NCBI GenBank assembly: GCA_017302135.1
Contig: JAFLDZ010000013.1
Span: forward strand, 1-64,000
Direction: 5' to 3'
Length of the DNA: 64,000 nt
Source of the DNA: Lysobacterales bacterium
Lineage (GTDB): Bacteria > Pseudomonadota > Gammaproteobacteria > Xanthomonadales > Xanthomonadaceae
Shown here: piece by piece, positions 26,852 through 36,606 of the stretch
Layout: each line of letters opens with the position of its first letter
Position numbering within the stretch: position 1 is the stretch's first letter
Made by a program: the position numbers and the translations under genes
Notes under the pieces: generated by a model
The model's database searches: none
What the model was told of the DNA's origin: nothing
What the model saw: only the letters and a program-made list of their open reading frames with translations

Positions 26852-27769
26852 TTAACCCGCCTCGCGAAGCCGGGGATCCATCCACGCGCGCAATGCATCG
26901 ACCAGGGTATTGATCGCGACGATCAGCGCACCGACCACCAGCACCACGCCGAGCACCAGGGTGTAGTCGCGGTTGAGCGCGCCCTGCACGAAATAACGGC
27001 CCATGCCGGGGATGCCGAACACCTGCTCGACCACCGCAGAACCGGTCACGATGTTGATCAGCGCCGGCGACAACCATGCGACCACCGGCAGCAGCGTCGG
27101 CTTGAGCGCATGCGCGAACAGCAGCCGCGCTTCCGACAGTCCGCGCGCACGGGCGGCGGTCAGATATTCGGCATGGAGGATGTCGATCATCGACGCGCGG
27201 GTGAGGCGCGCGCAGTAGGCCAGATTCGGCAATGCCAGCGCGATGACCGGCAGCACGATGTTTTTCCACTCGCCCCAACCGCCCGCCGGCAACCAGTGCA
27301 GCGTCACCGCGAACAGCAGCACCAGCAGCGGCGCGACCACGAATTTCGGCACCGCCAGACCCAGCCCCGCGAACAGCATCAGCCCGCGATCCAGCCACGA
27401 GCCCGCATGCCGCGCCGCCCACACGCCCAGCGGCACGCCGCACAGCAGCGCGAGCAGCAGCGCGAGACTGCCGTTGAGGATCGATACCGGCAAGGCCTGC
27501 GCGACCAGTTGATTGACGGTGTAGTCGGGATACTGGAACGACGGGCCCAGATCGCCGCGTGCCACATCGCCCAGCCACGCGCCGTATTGCGCCGGCAGCG
27601 GGCGATCGAGCCGGTACTTGGCCGCCAACGCGGCCTGCACTTCGGGCGGCGCGGATTTTTCGGTATCGAACGGCCCGCCCGGCGCCGCGCGCAGCAGCAC
27701 GAAACACAGCGTAGCCAACAGCCACAGCGTCAACAGCGCTTCGAGCAGGCGCGCGGCGAAGCGGTTCAT
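26852..27769 (-). CDS. peptide ABC transporter permease (OppB/DppB type)
   Basis: A 305-residue inner-membrane permease of the OppB/DppB family. The N-terminal helix and conserved LRAAPGGPFDTEK motif are typical, followed by five more helices. The cytoplasmic EAA-like loop (EYLTAARARGLSEARLLFAHALKP) that contacts the ATPase lies near 200-225. The partners OppC, OppD and OppF are not adjacent. The gene is 30 bases from the VIT-family gene and belongs to the minus-strand run that starts with oppA. Confidence 0.9.
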   Translation of the reverse strand: MNRFAARLLEALLTLWLLATLCFVLLRAAPGGPFDTEKSAPPEVQAALAAKYRLDRPLPAQYGAWLGDVARGDLGPSFQYPDYTVNQLVAQALPVSILNGSLALLLALLCGVPLGVWAARHAGSWLDRGLMLFAGLGLAVPKFVVAPLLVLLFAVTLHWLPAGGWGEWKNIVLPVIALALPNLAYCARLTRASMIDILHAEYLTAARARGLSEARLLFAHALKPTLLPVVAWLSPALINIVTGSAVVEQVFGIPGMGRYFVQGALNRDYTLVLGVVLVVGALIVAINTLVDALRAWMDPRLREAG

Positions 27770-27799
27770 CGGAGACGATTCAAGCGCGTGCGTCCGGGC

Positions 27800-28495
27800 T
27801 CAGACCTGCACGTCGAACAGACGGCCGATCAACGCGGCTGCGCCCATCGCCATCGCGCCCCAGAAGCCGACCCGCAGTGCGCCGCGCCACAGCGATGCGC
27901 CGCCGGCCCAGGCGGCGAGCGCGCCGGAGCCCAGCAGCGCCGCCAGGCTCACCGCCGAGGTGACGGTTTCGATCCGGCCCGCTGGCGCGATCAGCACCGC
28001 GCCGATCGGCAACAGCGAACCGACGAAGAACGCGGCTGCGGACGCCATCGCCGCCTGCAGCGGACGCGCGCTCAGCGCATCGGTGATCCCCAGTTCGTCG
28101 CGTTTGTGCGCGCCCAGCGCATCGTGCGCGGTGAGCTGCTGCGCGACCTGCGCCGCGAGGTCCGGCGTCAGGCCGCGCTTGATGTAGATGTAGGTGAGTT
28201 CCTGCAGTTCGTGCTCGGGCTCTTCGGCCAATTCGCGCGTTTCCTTGGCGATATCGGCAGCCTCGGTATCGGCCTGCGATTGCACCGACACGTATTCGCC
28301 TGCGGCCATCGACATCGCACCGGCGACGACACCGGCCACGCCGCCGCCGAGCACGACGCTGGTGCTGGCGCCGGTGGCGGCCACGCCGACCAGCAGACCC
28401 GCGATGGAGATGATGCCGTCGTTGGCGCCGAGCACGGCAGCGCGCAGCCAGCCCACGCGATCGGTGCGGTGTGTTTCCAGATGCCAGCGGCGCAT
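27800..28495 (-). CDS. VIT1/CCC1-family iron/manganese transporter
   Basis: A 231-residue membrane protein of the vacuolar iron transporter family. Helix 1 has the typical LGANDGIISIAGLLVGV (22-38), helix 2 the GAMSMAAGEYVSVQSQ signature (59-74), then a charged cytoplasmic Glu-rich metal-binding loop (about 79-130) and three C-terminal helices. Family members move Fe(II) or Mn(II) across membranes against protons. No ferritin-like domain is fused. Its place between oppA and oppB with 26 and 30 base gaps is unexpected and suggests co-transcription. Confidence 0.92.
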   Translation of the reverse strand: MRRWHLETHRTDRVGWLRAAVLGANDGIISIAGLLVGVAATGASTSVVLGGGVAGVVAGAMSMAAGEYVSVQSQADTEAADIAKETRELAEEPEHELQELTYIYIKRGLTPDLAAQVAQQLTAHDALGAHKRDELGITDALSARPLQAAMASAAAFFVGSLLPIGAVLIAPAGRIETVTSAVSLAALLGSGALAAWAGGASLWRGALRVGFWGAMAMGAAALIGRLFDVQV

Positions 28496-28521
28496 CGCGC
28501 GCTCCTCGAAAGTGGGTCGGT

Positions 28522-30099
28522 CTATTGTCGCAGCTGCAGCCAGCGCGAGGGATGGCGATCGAGCGGATTCGCTTCGAACCCCACCACTTTCGGCGAGACC
28601 AGATGCTTGGACGTGTAGAAGTACAGCGGAATCAACACATGTGCGTGCAGCAAACGGGTTTCGGCGGCGCGCAGCCATGCATTGCGCACGACTTCGCTGC
28701 GCGCCGCATCCGCATTCGCGAACAATTCTTGATAACGCGCATCGTCGTAACCGGGCCAGTTCAGCGCGCCATCGTCGGCGAAGGCGCCGAGGAAATTGCG
28801 CGCGTCGGCGACATCGCCGATCCAGCCGCCGCGGAACACCTGGGTGATCGCGCGCTGTCTGCGGTTCTGCACGAACACTTTCCACTCTTCGTTGCGCAGC
28901 CGCACGCGCACGCCCAGCGTGTCGCGCCACATCGCCGCGACCGCAAGCGTGAGACGGCGATGCGGCGTGGACGTGTTGTAGCGCAGTTCGAGGATCAGCG
29001 GATTCGCGTCGGAATAGCCGGCTGCGCGGTACAGCGCTTTCGCACGCGCATCGCGTCGCGCCTGGTCCCAATCCGCCCAGTGGATCTTCGCGGCGTCGTA
29101 ACCGGGAATGCCCGGCGGCACGATGCCGTAGGCCGGCGTTTCGCCAAGACCGGTGATGTAGCGCGTGAGTTTGTCGCGATCCACCGCCAGCGACAGCGCT
29201 TCGCGCAGCCGCGGGTCGTCCTTCAACGGCGGCCTGGTGACATTCATGCCCAGCCAGAACGCGCCGATGTACGGCGCGATGCGCAATTGCGCCCCGAACC
29301 GTTCGCGCAGTTTCGGCAGCGGCTGCGGTGGCGCGGTTTCGGTGATGTGCAGATCGCCCGCCGCGAAGCGCTGCAGTTCGGCGGCGGCATCTTCGGTGAC
29401 GTGGAAACGCACGCGCGCGATCCGCACGCTGGCCGCATCGTGGAAGCGCGGATTGCGTTCGACCGTGAGATTCGCCTGCGGCGTCCACGCGACCAGCCGG
29501 TACGCGCCGTTGCTCACCAGATGCCCGGGCCGCGTGTGCTGGTTGCCGTACTGCGTCACCGCCGGCAGATACACCGGAAACGCGATCGGCAGGGTCAGCA
29601 ACGCGGGCAGCGCGACCTGTCGCGTCGTGCGGATGCGGATCGTGCGCGCGTCCGGCGCATCGATGCCCAGCGTCGTCGGCGACGATTTGCCCGATTGCAC
29701 AGCGCTTGCGTTGAGCACGGCATCGAACTGTTCGGCGAACGGCGCAGCGGTCTCCGGCGCGAATGCGCGGCGGAAACTGGCGACGATGGCGGCGGCGGTC
29801 AGCGTTTCGCCATTGCTCCAGCGCAAACCGTTGCGCAGATGGAAAGTCCACAGGCGGCCATCGGCCGATACCTCCCAGCGTTCGGCCATGCCCGGAATCA
29901 AGCGCCCGGCGGCATCCTCGGTCACCAGACCTTCGTAGAGATCGCGCAGCACGTTGCCGCAGGCCACTTCCTGGCAACGATGCGCATCCAGCGTGGCGGG
30001 CTCCGGACCGTTGCCGCGTTCGAGCTGCTCCACCGGACGCGCCTGCGCGGCGGCGTCGATGGAACACAGACAGAGCAGCAGGGCAACAATGCGCATCAT
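28522..30099 (-). CDS. peptide ABC transporter substrate-binding protein (OppA/DppA type)
   Basis: A 525-residue periplasmic binding protein (SBP family 5) with a signal peptide ending near AAAQA (residue 20). Typical features are EPATLDAHRC near 33, LYEGLVTEDAAGRLIPGMAE near 53, FHLRNGLRWSNGE near 86, and a C-terminal domain with FRGGWIGDVADARNFL. It binds peptides or related molecules for import. Only one permease (OppB) follows, with a VIT transporter gene between them. Confidence 0.92.
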   Translation of the reverse strand: MMRIVALLLCLCSIDAAAQARPVEQLERGNGPEPATLDAHRCQEVACGNVLRDLYEGLVTEDAAGRLIPGMAERWEVSADGRLWTFHLRNGLRWSNGETLTAAAIVASFRRAFAPETAAPFAEQFDAVLNASAVQSGKSSPTTLGIDAPDARTIRIRTTRQVALPALLTLPIAFPVYLPAVTQYGNQHTRPGHLVSNGAYRLVAWTPQANLTVERNPRFHDAASVRIARVRFHVTEDAAAELQRFAAGDLHITETAPPQPLPKLRERFGAQLRIAPYIGAFWLGMNVTRPPLKDDPRLREALSLAVDRDKLTRYITGLGETPAYGIVPPGIPGYDAAKIHWADWDQARRDARAKALYRAAGYSDANPLILELRYNTSTPHRRLTLAVAAMWRDTLGVRVRLRNEEWKVFVQNRRQRAITQVFRGGWIGDVADARNFLGAFADDGALNWPGYDDARYQELFANADAARSEVVRNAWLRAAETRLLHAHVLIPLYFYTSKHLVSPKVVGFEANPLDRHPSRWLQLRQ

Positions 30100-30225
30100 C
30101 GGCGGCGGCTATAGTGCGGAACTTGCGATGTTAGGGTATGGCCCCCATGTCGCCTATCCGCGCGCCGGTCGCACCTGTCCCGCCTCCGCTGCGCTCTTGT
30201 TGTCGTCCCCCATTGCGGAACCCCC

Positions 30226-31605
30226 ATGTCCAGCCCCAGCCACGTCGCCGATACACCCATCACCGATCGCGACCAGTTGGTGGCAGTGCTCGCCTCCGGC
30301 GAGAAGCCCAAGGCCGACTGGCGCATCGGCACCGAGCACGAGAAGTTCGGTTTCCGTCGCGACGATCTGCGCCCGCCGACCTTCGAGGGCGAACGCGGCA
30401 TCGAGGCGCTGCTGACCGGTCTGACCCGGTTCGGCTGGGAACCGGTGCAGGAGCGCATCGGACAAGCGCCGGCGCACACCATCGCGCTGCTCAAGAACGG
30501 CGCTTCGGTCACGCTGGAGCCGGCCGGCCAGCTCGAGCTGTCCGGCGCGCCGGTGGAAACCATCCACGACACCTGCGCCGAGATCGGCAGCCATCTGAAA
30601 GAAGTGAAGACCGTCGCCGACGAACTCGACATCGGTTTCCTCGGCATGGGTTTCCAGCCGAAATGGCGCCGCGACGAGATGCCGTGGATGCCGAAAGGCC
30701 GCTACCGGATCATGCGCGACTACATGCCGAAAGTCGGCACGCTCGGCCTCGACATGATGACCCGCACCTGCACCGTGCAGGTGAATCTGGACTACAGCAG
30801 CGAAGCGGACATGGTGAAGAAATTCCGCGTCTCGCTGGCGCTGCAGCCGATCGCGACCGCGCTGTTCGCCGATTCGCCGTTCACCGAAGGCAAGCCCAAC
30901 GGTTATCTCAGCTACCGCTCGCACATCTGGACCGACACCGATCGCGATCGTACCGGCATGCTCGACTTCGTGTTCGACGACGGCTTCGGCTACGAACGCT
31001 ACGTCGATTATCTGCTCGACGTGCCGATGTATTTCTCGTATCGCAATGGCGAATATATCGACGCGAGCGGCCTGAGCTTCCGCGACTTCATGCAGGGCAA
31101 GCTGCAGGTGTTGCCCGGTGCGCTGCCCACGTTGGCGGATTGGTCCGACCACATGACCACCGCGTTTCCGGAAGTGCGGCTGAAGAAATTCCTGGAGATG
31201 CGCGGCGCCGACAGCGGCCCGTGGAGCCGGATCTGCGCGCTGCCCGCGTTCTGGGTCGGCCTGCTGTACGACGATGCCGCGCTCGACGCCGCATGGGACC
31301 TGGTCAAGGATTTCAGCATGGACGAGCGCAACGCCCTGCGCGACGGCGTGCCGAAACTCGCGTTGAATGTTCCCTTCCGCAACGGCACGCTCGGCGACCT
31401 CGCACGCGAAGCGGTGAAGATTTCCGTCGCTGGCCTGCGTCGCCGCGCCGCGCTCAACGCCAGCGGCGCCGATGAGACCCGTTTTCTCGAACCGCTGATC
31501 GAAATGGCCGAGGCCAACCAGACCGCCGCCGAGCGCAAGCTCGCGCTGTACCACGGCGAATGGAAAGGCGACATCGACCACGTGTTCCGCGAGTTCGCGT
31601 ATTGA
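30226..31605 (+). CDS. gshA: glutamate-cysteine ligase, plant/proteobacterial type
   Basis: A 459-residue ATP-dependent ligase that joins glutamate and cysteine to gamma-glutamylcysteine, the first step of glutathione synthesis. It matches the plant-type family: [11 protein letters not shown] near 33-43, [13 protein letters not shown] near 97-109, [20 protein letters not shown] near 142-161, and a CTVQVNLDY segment near 186. Length is typical. A gshB partner is not in the window. Single plus-strand gene, followed by a MITE-like repeat and then ppc. Confidence 0.94.
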   Translation: MSSPSHVADTPITDRDQLVAVLASGEKPKADWRIGTEHEKFGFRRDDLRPPTFEGERGIEALLTGLTRFGWEPVQERIGQAPAHTIALLKNGASVTLEPAGQLELSGAPVETIHDTCAEIGSHLKEVKTVADELDIGFLGMGFQPKWRRDEMPWMPKGRYRIMRDYMPKVGTLGLDMMTRTCTVQVNLDYSSEADMVKKFRVSLALQPIATALFADSPFTEGKPNGYLSYRSHIWTDTDRDRTGMLDFVFDDGFGYERYVDYLLDVPMYFSYRNGEYIDASGLSFRDFMQGKLQVLPGALPTLADWSDHMTTAFPEVRLKKFLEMRGADSGPWSRICALPAFWVGLLYDDAALDAAWDLVKDFSMDERNALRDGVPKLALNVPFRNGTLGDLAREAVKISVAGLRRRAALNASGADETRFLEPLIEMAEANQTAAERKLALYHGEWKGDIDHVFREFAY

Positions 31606-31607
31606 AG

Positions 31608-31764
31608 AGCGCCCCTCCCTCGACCTTCGGCCGCCCTCGTGCGGCCCTCGCGCATAGCGCTCGGGCGTTCATCGGCGCGCGAGCCAATGGCTCGCAAACG
31701 CGCCTCTTCACCCCCGCATGCGGGGAGAGGGAAGAGCGAGCATAGCGAGCGACAGAGGGGCGCT
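31608..31764. repeat. 157-bp MITE-like element with terminal inverted repeats
   Basis: Left end AGCGCCCCTCCCTCG (31608-31622) and right end CGACAGAGGGGCGCT (31750-31764) are inverted repeats matching at 13 of 15 bases. The interior holds several shorter palindromes, including CCCCCGCATGCGGGG (31711-31725), related to the hairpins at 142-166 and 15935-15960. It fills most of the gap between gshA and ppc and starts three bases after the gshA stop. It has no coding capacity; it looks like a non-autonomous element or fused REP cluster and may end gshA transcription. Confidence 0.65.
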
Positions 31765-31856
31765 TTTGATCCAGCTCTGCCTCTGCACACGAATACATCT
31801 CCCCAGCCTGACGGCTTTGTGTAATCTCAACGATTCGCACCCCACTGCGAGTCACC

Positions 31857-34571
31857 ATGCGCGTCCGCGACACCCTCGAATTCGCCGAGACCGACACCCT
31901 GCTGCGCGACGATGTGCGGCAGTTGGGCACGATGGTCGGCGACATGCTGGCCGAGCAGGTCTCGGCCGAACTGCTGACCCAGGTCGAATCCGTACGCCGT
32001 GCCGCGATCGCGCGCCGCGAGCAGGGCAAGACCATCGACGAACTCGCCGAACGCCTCGCAGCGGTGCCGATGGAAGACGCCGACGCGCTCGTCCGCGCGT
32101 TCGCGGCCTACTTCGGCGTGGTGAATCTGGCCGAACGCATCCATCGCATCCGCCGCCGCCGTCACTACCAGCGCAGCAGCGCCGCGCCGCAGCCCGGCGG
32201 ACTGTGCGCCGTGCTGCGCGAATTGCGCGAAGACGGCGTCACGCTCGATGAGCTGCGCGAACTGCTGCCGCGGCTGCGGATCGAGCCGGTGTTCACCGCG
32301 CATCCGACCGAAGCCGTGCGCCGCGCGTTGCTGCTCAAGGAACGCACCATCGTCGAGCGGCTGATCGCCGACATCGACCGCCAGCGCACGCCGGCCGAAC
32401 GCGGCGCCGACACCGCGCGCATCCGCCAGGCGCTGACCGCAAGCTGGCAGACCGCCGACACCCCGCCGCATCAGCCGACGGTCGCCGACGAAGTCGAACA
32501 CATCGGCTTCTATCTCAGCAATGTGCTGTACCGCGCACTGCCGGTGTACTACGAGGCGTTCGCCGATGCGATGGAGACCGCGTACGGCGACGATCCGGAC
32601 TACCGTCGATCCGACCTGCCGCCGATGTTGCGCTTCGGCACCTGGGTCGGCGGCGACATGGACGGCAACCCGAACGTCGGCGCCGACACCATCCGCGCCG
32701 CGCTGTCGGCGCAGCGCGCGCAGGTGCTGGCGAACTATCGCGCCGATCTGCACGCACTGGGCGAAATCCTCACCCAGAGCCGCGACCGCGTGAGCGTCGA
32801 CGACGCCATCGAAACGCGCATCGCCGGCTACATCCTGTCGATGCCCGCCGCCGCCGCGAAACTCAGCCCGCGCCTGTCGGACATGCCGTATCGGCAACTG
32901 CTCGACCTGATGCGCGCGCGGCTGTCGGCGACGCAGACCGGCGCAGCGGCGGGCTATGCCGATGCCGATGCGTTCATCGCCGACCTGCAGCTCATCGACG
33001 CCAGTCTGGTCCGCCACCGTGGCGAACACGCCGGCCGCTTCGCCCTGCAGCGCGTGCTGTGGCGCGTGCGCACCTTCGGATTCCATCTCGCGACGCTCGA
33101 TCTGCGCCAGGATTCCGGCACCCACGACGCCGCAGTCGCCGCACTGCTCGACGATCCGCAGTGGTCCGCGCGCGCGCCGGCCGAGCGCATCGCGCCGCTG
33201 CATGCGCTGATCGGCGGCACCGCCGAGGTCGTCATCGATGCGCCCGCCGCGCAGCCGACGCTCGCGGTCATGCGCACCGTGCGCGAAGCGCGCGCGAGCT
33301 TCGGCGCGCATGCGTTCGGCCCGTACATCATCAGCATGAGCCGCAGCGCAGCCGACGCCCTCGCGGTGCTGGCGCTGGCGCGTGTCGCCGGGTGTATCGA
33401 AGGCGATGACGTGCCGCTCGATATCGCACCGCTGTTCGAAACCATCGACGACCTGCGCGCCGCGCCCGAGATCATGCGCGCGCTGTTCGACGATCCGGTC
33501 TACCGTCGCCATCTGCAATCGCGCGGCGGAAAGCAGACGGTGATGCTGGGGTATTCCGACAGCGCCAAGGACGGCGGCATCCTCGCCTCGCGCTGGGCGC
33601 TGCAGCGCACCCAGGTCGAACTGCTGGAACTCTCGCAGCAGGCCGGCGTGCGCATCGTGTTCTTCCACGGTCGCGGCGGATCCGTGAGTCGCGGCGGCGG
33701 CAAGACCGAACGCGCGATCATCGCGGCGCCGCGCGGCACCGTCGACGGCGTGCTGCGGGTGACCGAACAGGGCGAAGTGATCCATCGCAAATACGGCATC
33801 CGCGCGCTGGCCCTGCGCAATCTCGAACAGGCGACCGCCGCCGTGATGCGCGCCAGCCTGCGCCCGCGCCCGCAGGAACCGCGCGAAGCCGGTTGGCGCG
33901 CGCTCGCGGCCGAACTCGCGCAGAGCTCGCGCTCGCACTACCGCGCGCTGGTGCACGAACACGCGGACTTTCCCGCGTACTTCCGCGTGGCGACGCCGAT
34001 CGATGTGATCGAGCGTTTACGCCTGGGTTCGCGGCCGTCGAAACGCCGCGAAGGCGGCATCGATGCGCTGCGTGCGATCCCGTGGGTATTCGCGTGGTCG
34101 CAGAACCGCTCCGGCCTCACCGGCTGGTACGGTGTCGGCACCGCGCTCGTTCACGGCATCGACACGCACGGCCACGACGCCATCGCTGCGATGGCGCACG
34201 ACTGGCCGTTTTTCGCCGCGATGCTGGACGATATCGAAATGCTGATGGCGAAATCGGACCTCGCCATCTTCGAGCGCTACTCGCGCCTCGCAGGCCCGCT
34301 GCACGATGTGTTCTATCCCGGCATTGCCGCTGAATTCGAACGCACTGCGGACACCATCCTGTCGCTGCGCGGCCGCAGCCAACTGCTGCAGGACGACTAC
34401 CGCCTCCGCCTCTCGATCCGCCTGCGTAATCCCTATGTCGATCCGATCAGCCTGCTGCAGGTGGAATTGCTGCAACGTTGGCGCGATGCGGGCCGCGAGG
34501 ATGAGGCGCTGTTCCAGGCGTTGGTGGCGACGGTCAACGGGATCGCAGCCGGCATCCAGAACACCGGATGA
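31857..34571 (+). CDS. ppc: phosphoenolpyruvate carboxylase
   Basis: A 904-residue enzyme that carboxylates PEP to oxaloacetate to refill the TCA cycle. Signatures: FTAHPTEAVRR with catalytic His149, GGDMDGNPNVG near 264, GYSDSAKDGG near 563 and the second active-site loop GRGGSVSRGGG near 604-615. The C-terminal allosteric residues are in place (the end is NTG, as usual for bacterial PEPC). Full length. The ATG at 31857 lies 92 bases beyond the MITE-like repeat. Confidence 0.97.
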   Translation: MRVRDTLEFAETDTLLRDDVRQLGTMVGDMLAEQVSAELLTQVESVRRAAIARREQGKTIDELAERLAAVPMEDADALVRAFAAYFGVVNLAERIHRIRRRRHYQRSSAAPQPGGLCAVLRELREDGVTLDELRELLPRLRIEPVFTAHPTEAVRRALLLKERTIVERLIADIDRQRTPAERGADTARIRQALTASWQTADTPPHQPTVADEVEHIGFYLSNVLYRALPVYYEAFADAMETAYGDDPDYRRSDLPPMLRFGTWVGGDMDGNPNVGADTIRAALSAQRAQVLANYRADLHALGEILTQSRDRVSVDDAIETRIAGYILSMPAAAAKLSPRLSDMPYRQLLDLMRARLSATQTGAAAGYADADAFIADLQLIDASLVRHRGEHAGRFALQRVLWRVRTFGFHLATLDLRQDSGTHDAAVAALLDDPQWSARAPAERIAPLHALIGGTAEVVIDAPAAQPTLAVMRTVREARASFGAHAFGPYIISMSRSAADALAVLALARVAGCIEGDDVPLDIAPLFETIDDLRAAPEIMRALFDDPVYRRHLQSRGGKQTVMLGYSDSAKDGGILASRWALQRTQVELLELSQQAGVRIVFFHGRGGSVSRGGGKTERAIIAAPRGTVDGVLRVTEQGEVIHRKYGIRALALRNLEQATAAVMRASLRPRPQEPREAGWRALAAELAQSSRSHYRALVHEHADFPAYFRVATPIDVIERLRLGSRPSKRREGGIDALRAIPWVFAWSQNRSGLTGWYGVGTALVHGIDTHGHDAIAAMAHDWPFFAAMLDDIEMLMAKSDLAIFERYSRLAGPLHDVFYPGIAAEFERTADTILSLRGRSQLLQDDYRLRLSIRLRNPYVDPISLLQVELLQRWRDAGREDEALFQALVATVNGIAAGIQNTG

Positions 34572-34627
34572 CGTTTGCGGGAGTGGCCGAGCGATGTCGA
34601 AGGGGATGCAAGTCGCGAGCAGCGCAC

Positions 34628-35029
34628 CTATGCATCGCTGTTGGATTTCTCCGGCGTCGGCTTGACGCGCAGCGCTGCGGCCATCGCGCCGATGCCGCCG
34701 GCCAGCAGCCCGAGCATCATCAACGTATTGAACAGGCTGGTGGGCTGGAAATAGATGCGCAGGTTGGCGAGCACGCCGACGAGGATGATGGTGATGCCCG
34801 CCGCCAGCAGCAGCCAGCCGATGATGGATTTGCCGTTGAAGAAGATCATGCCGGTGCCGACGAGGAACGGAATCAGCGACAGGCCGAAGCTGCTGACACC
34901 GTAGAAGCTCCAGAAACCGCCGGAGGTGACCTGGACCTGGTTGGTCAGCAACCAGCCACCGGCCACCGCGCACATCAGGCCGATGAAGAACTGTCCTGCA
35001 CCGCCGGGAGTGCCGCCTGCGCCTGTCAT
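34628..35029 (-). CDS. small multi-pass membrane protein, unknown function
   Basis: A 133-residue protein starting MTGAGGTPGGAGQ with about four hydrophobic segments (15-35, 43-62, 68-87 and 95-117) and a short charged C-terminus. An upstream ATG at 35062 would add 11 residues. I recognise no family. It converges with ppc (57 bases) and lies 85 bases downstream of the AMP-ligase gene on the same strand. Confidence 0.75.
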   Translation of the reverse strand: MTGAGGTPGGAGQFFIGLMCAVAGGWLLTNQVQVTSGGFWSFYGVSSFGLSLIPFLVGTGMIFFNGKSIIGWLLLAAGITIILVGVLANLRIYFQPTSLFNTLMMLGLLAGGIGAMAAALRVKPTPEKSNSDA

Positions 35030-35114
35030 GTGCTGTCCTCGTTCGGAATGGATCGGCCGCAATCTCGGCCGAGATCGCGGTCGAGATCATAGCGCAGCGA
35101 TCCTGATCCGCGAT

Positions 35115-36515
35115 TCATCCCAGCAGCCGCAGCAACGCCTCGCGCGGCAGCTTGCCGGTGTCGTTGCGCGGCAGGGCATCGACGATGCGCAGCCGGCGCG
35201 GCAGAAATACCGGATCGACGCTCTGGCGCAGCGCCAGCAGGATCGCCGCTTCGTCCAGCCCCGGGGCGACCGCGAGCGCGGCGATGCGGCGCACGCCGGT
35301 GTTTTCGCAGGGATCGAGCTGCAGCACCACGGCGTCGATCACGCCGGGCACCGACTGCAGGCGCCGGGTGAGATCGCCCAGCGACGCGCGCTTGCCAGCG
35401 ATTTCAAGCAGATCGGATTGGCGGCCGCACAGCACGAACGTGTTGTCGGCGCGCAGTTCGACCAGATCGGCCAGTGCAACCGGCGCGGGCAGATGCGGCG
35501 CTTCCACCAGGGTGCCGTCGGGCTGCGGATGCAGCCGCACGCCGGGATAGGCGTGCCATGCGTCTTCGTGCGCAGTGCGGCGATGGGCGACGATGCAGAT
35601 CTCGGTGGCGCCGAACGCCTCTCGCACTTCGCAGCCGAAGCGCTGTTCGGCGGCGGCGGCCAGCGCCTGCGATAGCGGCGCGGTCGCAGTCACCACCCCC
35701 GCCAGCGGCGGCAATGCGATGCCGGATTCCACCAGCGCGCGCAGATGCACCGGCGTGGTGACCAGCAGCGCGGGCGCATCGGCGTGCGCCAATGCACAGG
35801 CGACATCCTCGGGGAAAAACGGACGGCCGGCATGCACCGCGACCGGCGCCAGCAGCGGCAGCAGTACCGACAGCTCCATGCCGTACATGTGCTGCGGCGG
35901 CACGGTGGCGACGACCGGCAGGATGCTGTCTCCGCCCGCATCTGCTTCGGGCCACAGATGGCGCAGCGCGGCGACATTCTGCGCGGTGCTGGTGCGCAGA
36001 CTGGCCCAGGTCTTGGGATTGGCTTTCGGGGTGCCGGTGCTGCCGGAGGTGAAACCGATCATCGCGATCGCATCGGCATCGACTTCGGGGATGCGTCCGT
36101 CGAGCGCATGCGCATCCAGCGAGGCAAGCGGTTCTGGCAGCACATGCAGCCGAGGCGGTGCGGGCGACAGGCCGACATCGCTGACGCAGTAACTGTCGGG
36201 ATATTGGCGGCGGACGTCTTCGATCGCCGTCGGCGCGCGCGAGGGCGGCAGCAGATTGATCTGGCCGCGCAGTGCGACCGCGCAGAACGCGACCAGAAAG
36301 CGGTAACGGTCCTCGCAGAGATTGATCGCGCAGGCCGCTTCGGGCAGTCCGGCGGCGACGCCGCGCACGTCGGCGAGAAAGCGGTCCAGGGCGATGCGGC
36401 GGCGCGCATCGAAAGCGAAACCGCGGTCGGCGGGGCCTTCGGCGAGGGCGACACGGCGCGACGGCGATGCGTCTGCGCTCGCACTGGTTCCGTGGGTTCC
36501 GATCGCTGCCGGCAT
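35115..36515 (-). CDS. AMP-dependent acyl/aryl ligase, xanthomonadin/aryl-polyene type
   Basis: A 466-residue ANL-superfamily ligase that would activate a carboxylic acid as its adenylate. The P-loop-like motif FTSGSTGTPK lies at 155-164, the AFGATE motif near 295, a D-x6-G hinge region in LVELRADNTFVLCGRQSD, and the C-terminal lysine motif NDTGKLPREAL near 452. It is short for a CoA ligase and resembles the stand-alone AMP-ligases of xanthomonadin and aryl-polyene clusters, which load an aromatic starter onto an acyl carrier protein. It diverges from a phosphopantetheinyl transferase, which would activate such a carrier. The rest of a pigment cluster is not in the window. Confidence 0.82.
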   Translation of the reverse strand: MPAAIGTHGTSASADASPSRRVALAEGPADRGFAFDARRRIALDRFLADVRGVAAGLPEAACAINLCEDRYRFLVAFCAVALRGQINLLPPSRAPTAIEDVRRQYPDSYCVSDVGLSPAPPRLHVLPEPLASLDAHALDGRIPEVDADAIAMIGFTSGSTGTPKANPKTWASLRTSTAQNVAALRHLWPEADAGGDSILPVVATVPPQHMYGMELSVLLPLLAPVAVHAGRPFFPEDVACALAHADAPALLVTTPVHLRALVESGIALPPLAGVVTATAPLSQALAAAAEQRFGCEVREAFGATEICIVAHRRTAHEDAWHAYPGVRLHPQPDGTLVEAPHLPAPVALADLVELRADNTFVLCGRQSDLLEIAGKRASLGDLTRRLQSVPGVIDAVVLQLDPCENTGVRRIAALAVAPGLDEAAILLALRQSVDPVFLPRRLRIVDALPRNDTGKLPREALLRLLG

Positions 36516-36606
36516 TCGTTCGCTGCTCCCGCCGTGTCCGGCAATGGTGTTCCCGCTTCGGGCTTAGCTTACGCTGGCCGCCCCGCCGCTCCCAAACCGT
36601 GCGCCC

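Noticed and set aside
31827..33962. Minus-strand open frame of over 700 codons opposite ppc
   Set aside because: Antisense to a full-length, motif-complete ppc; shadow frame.
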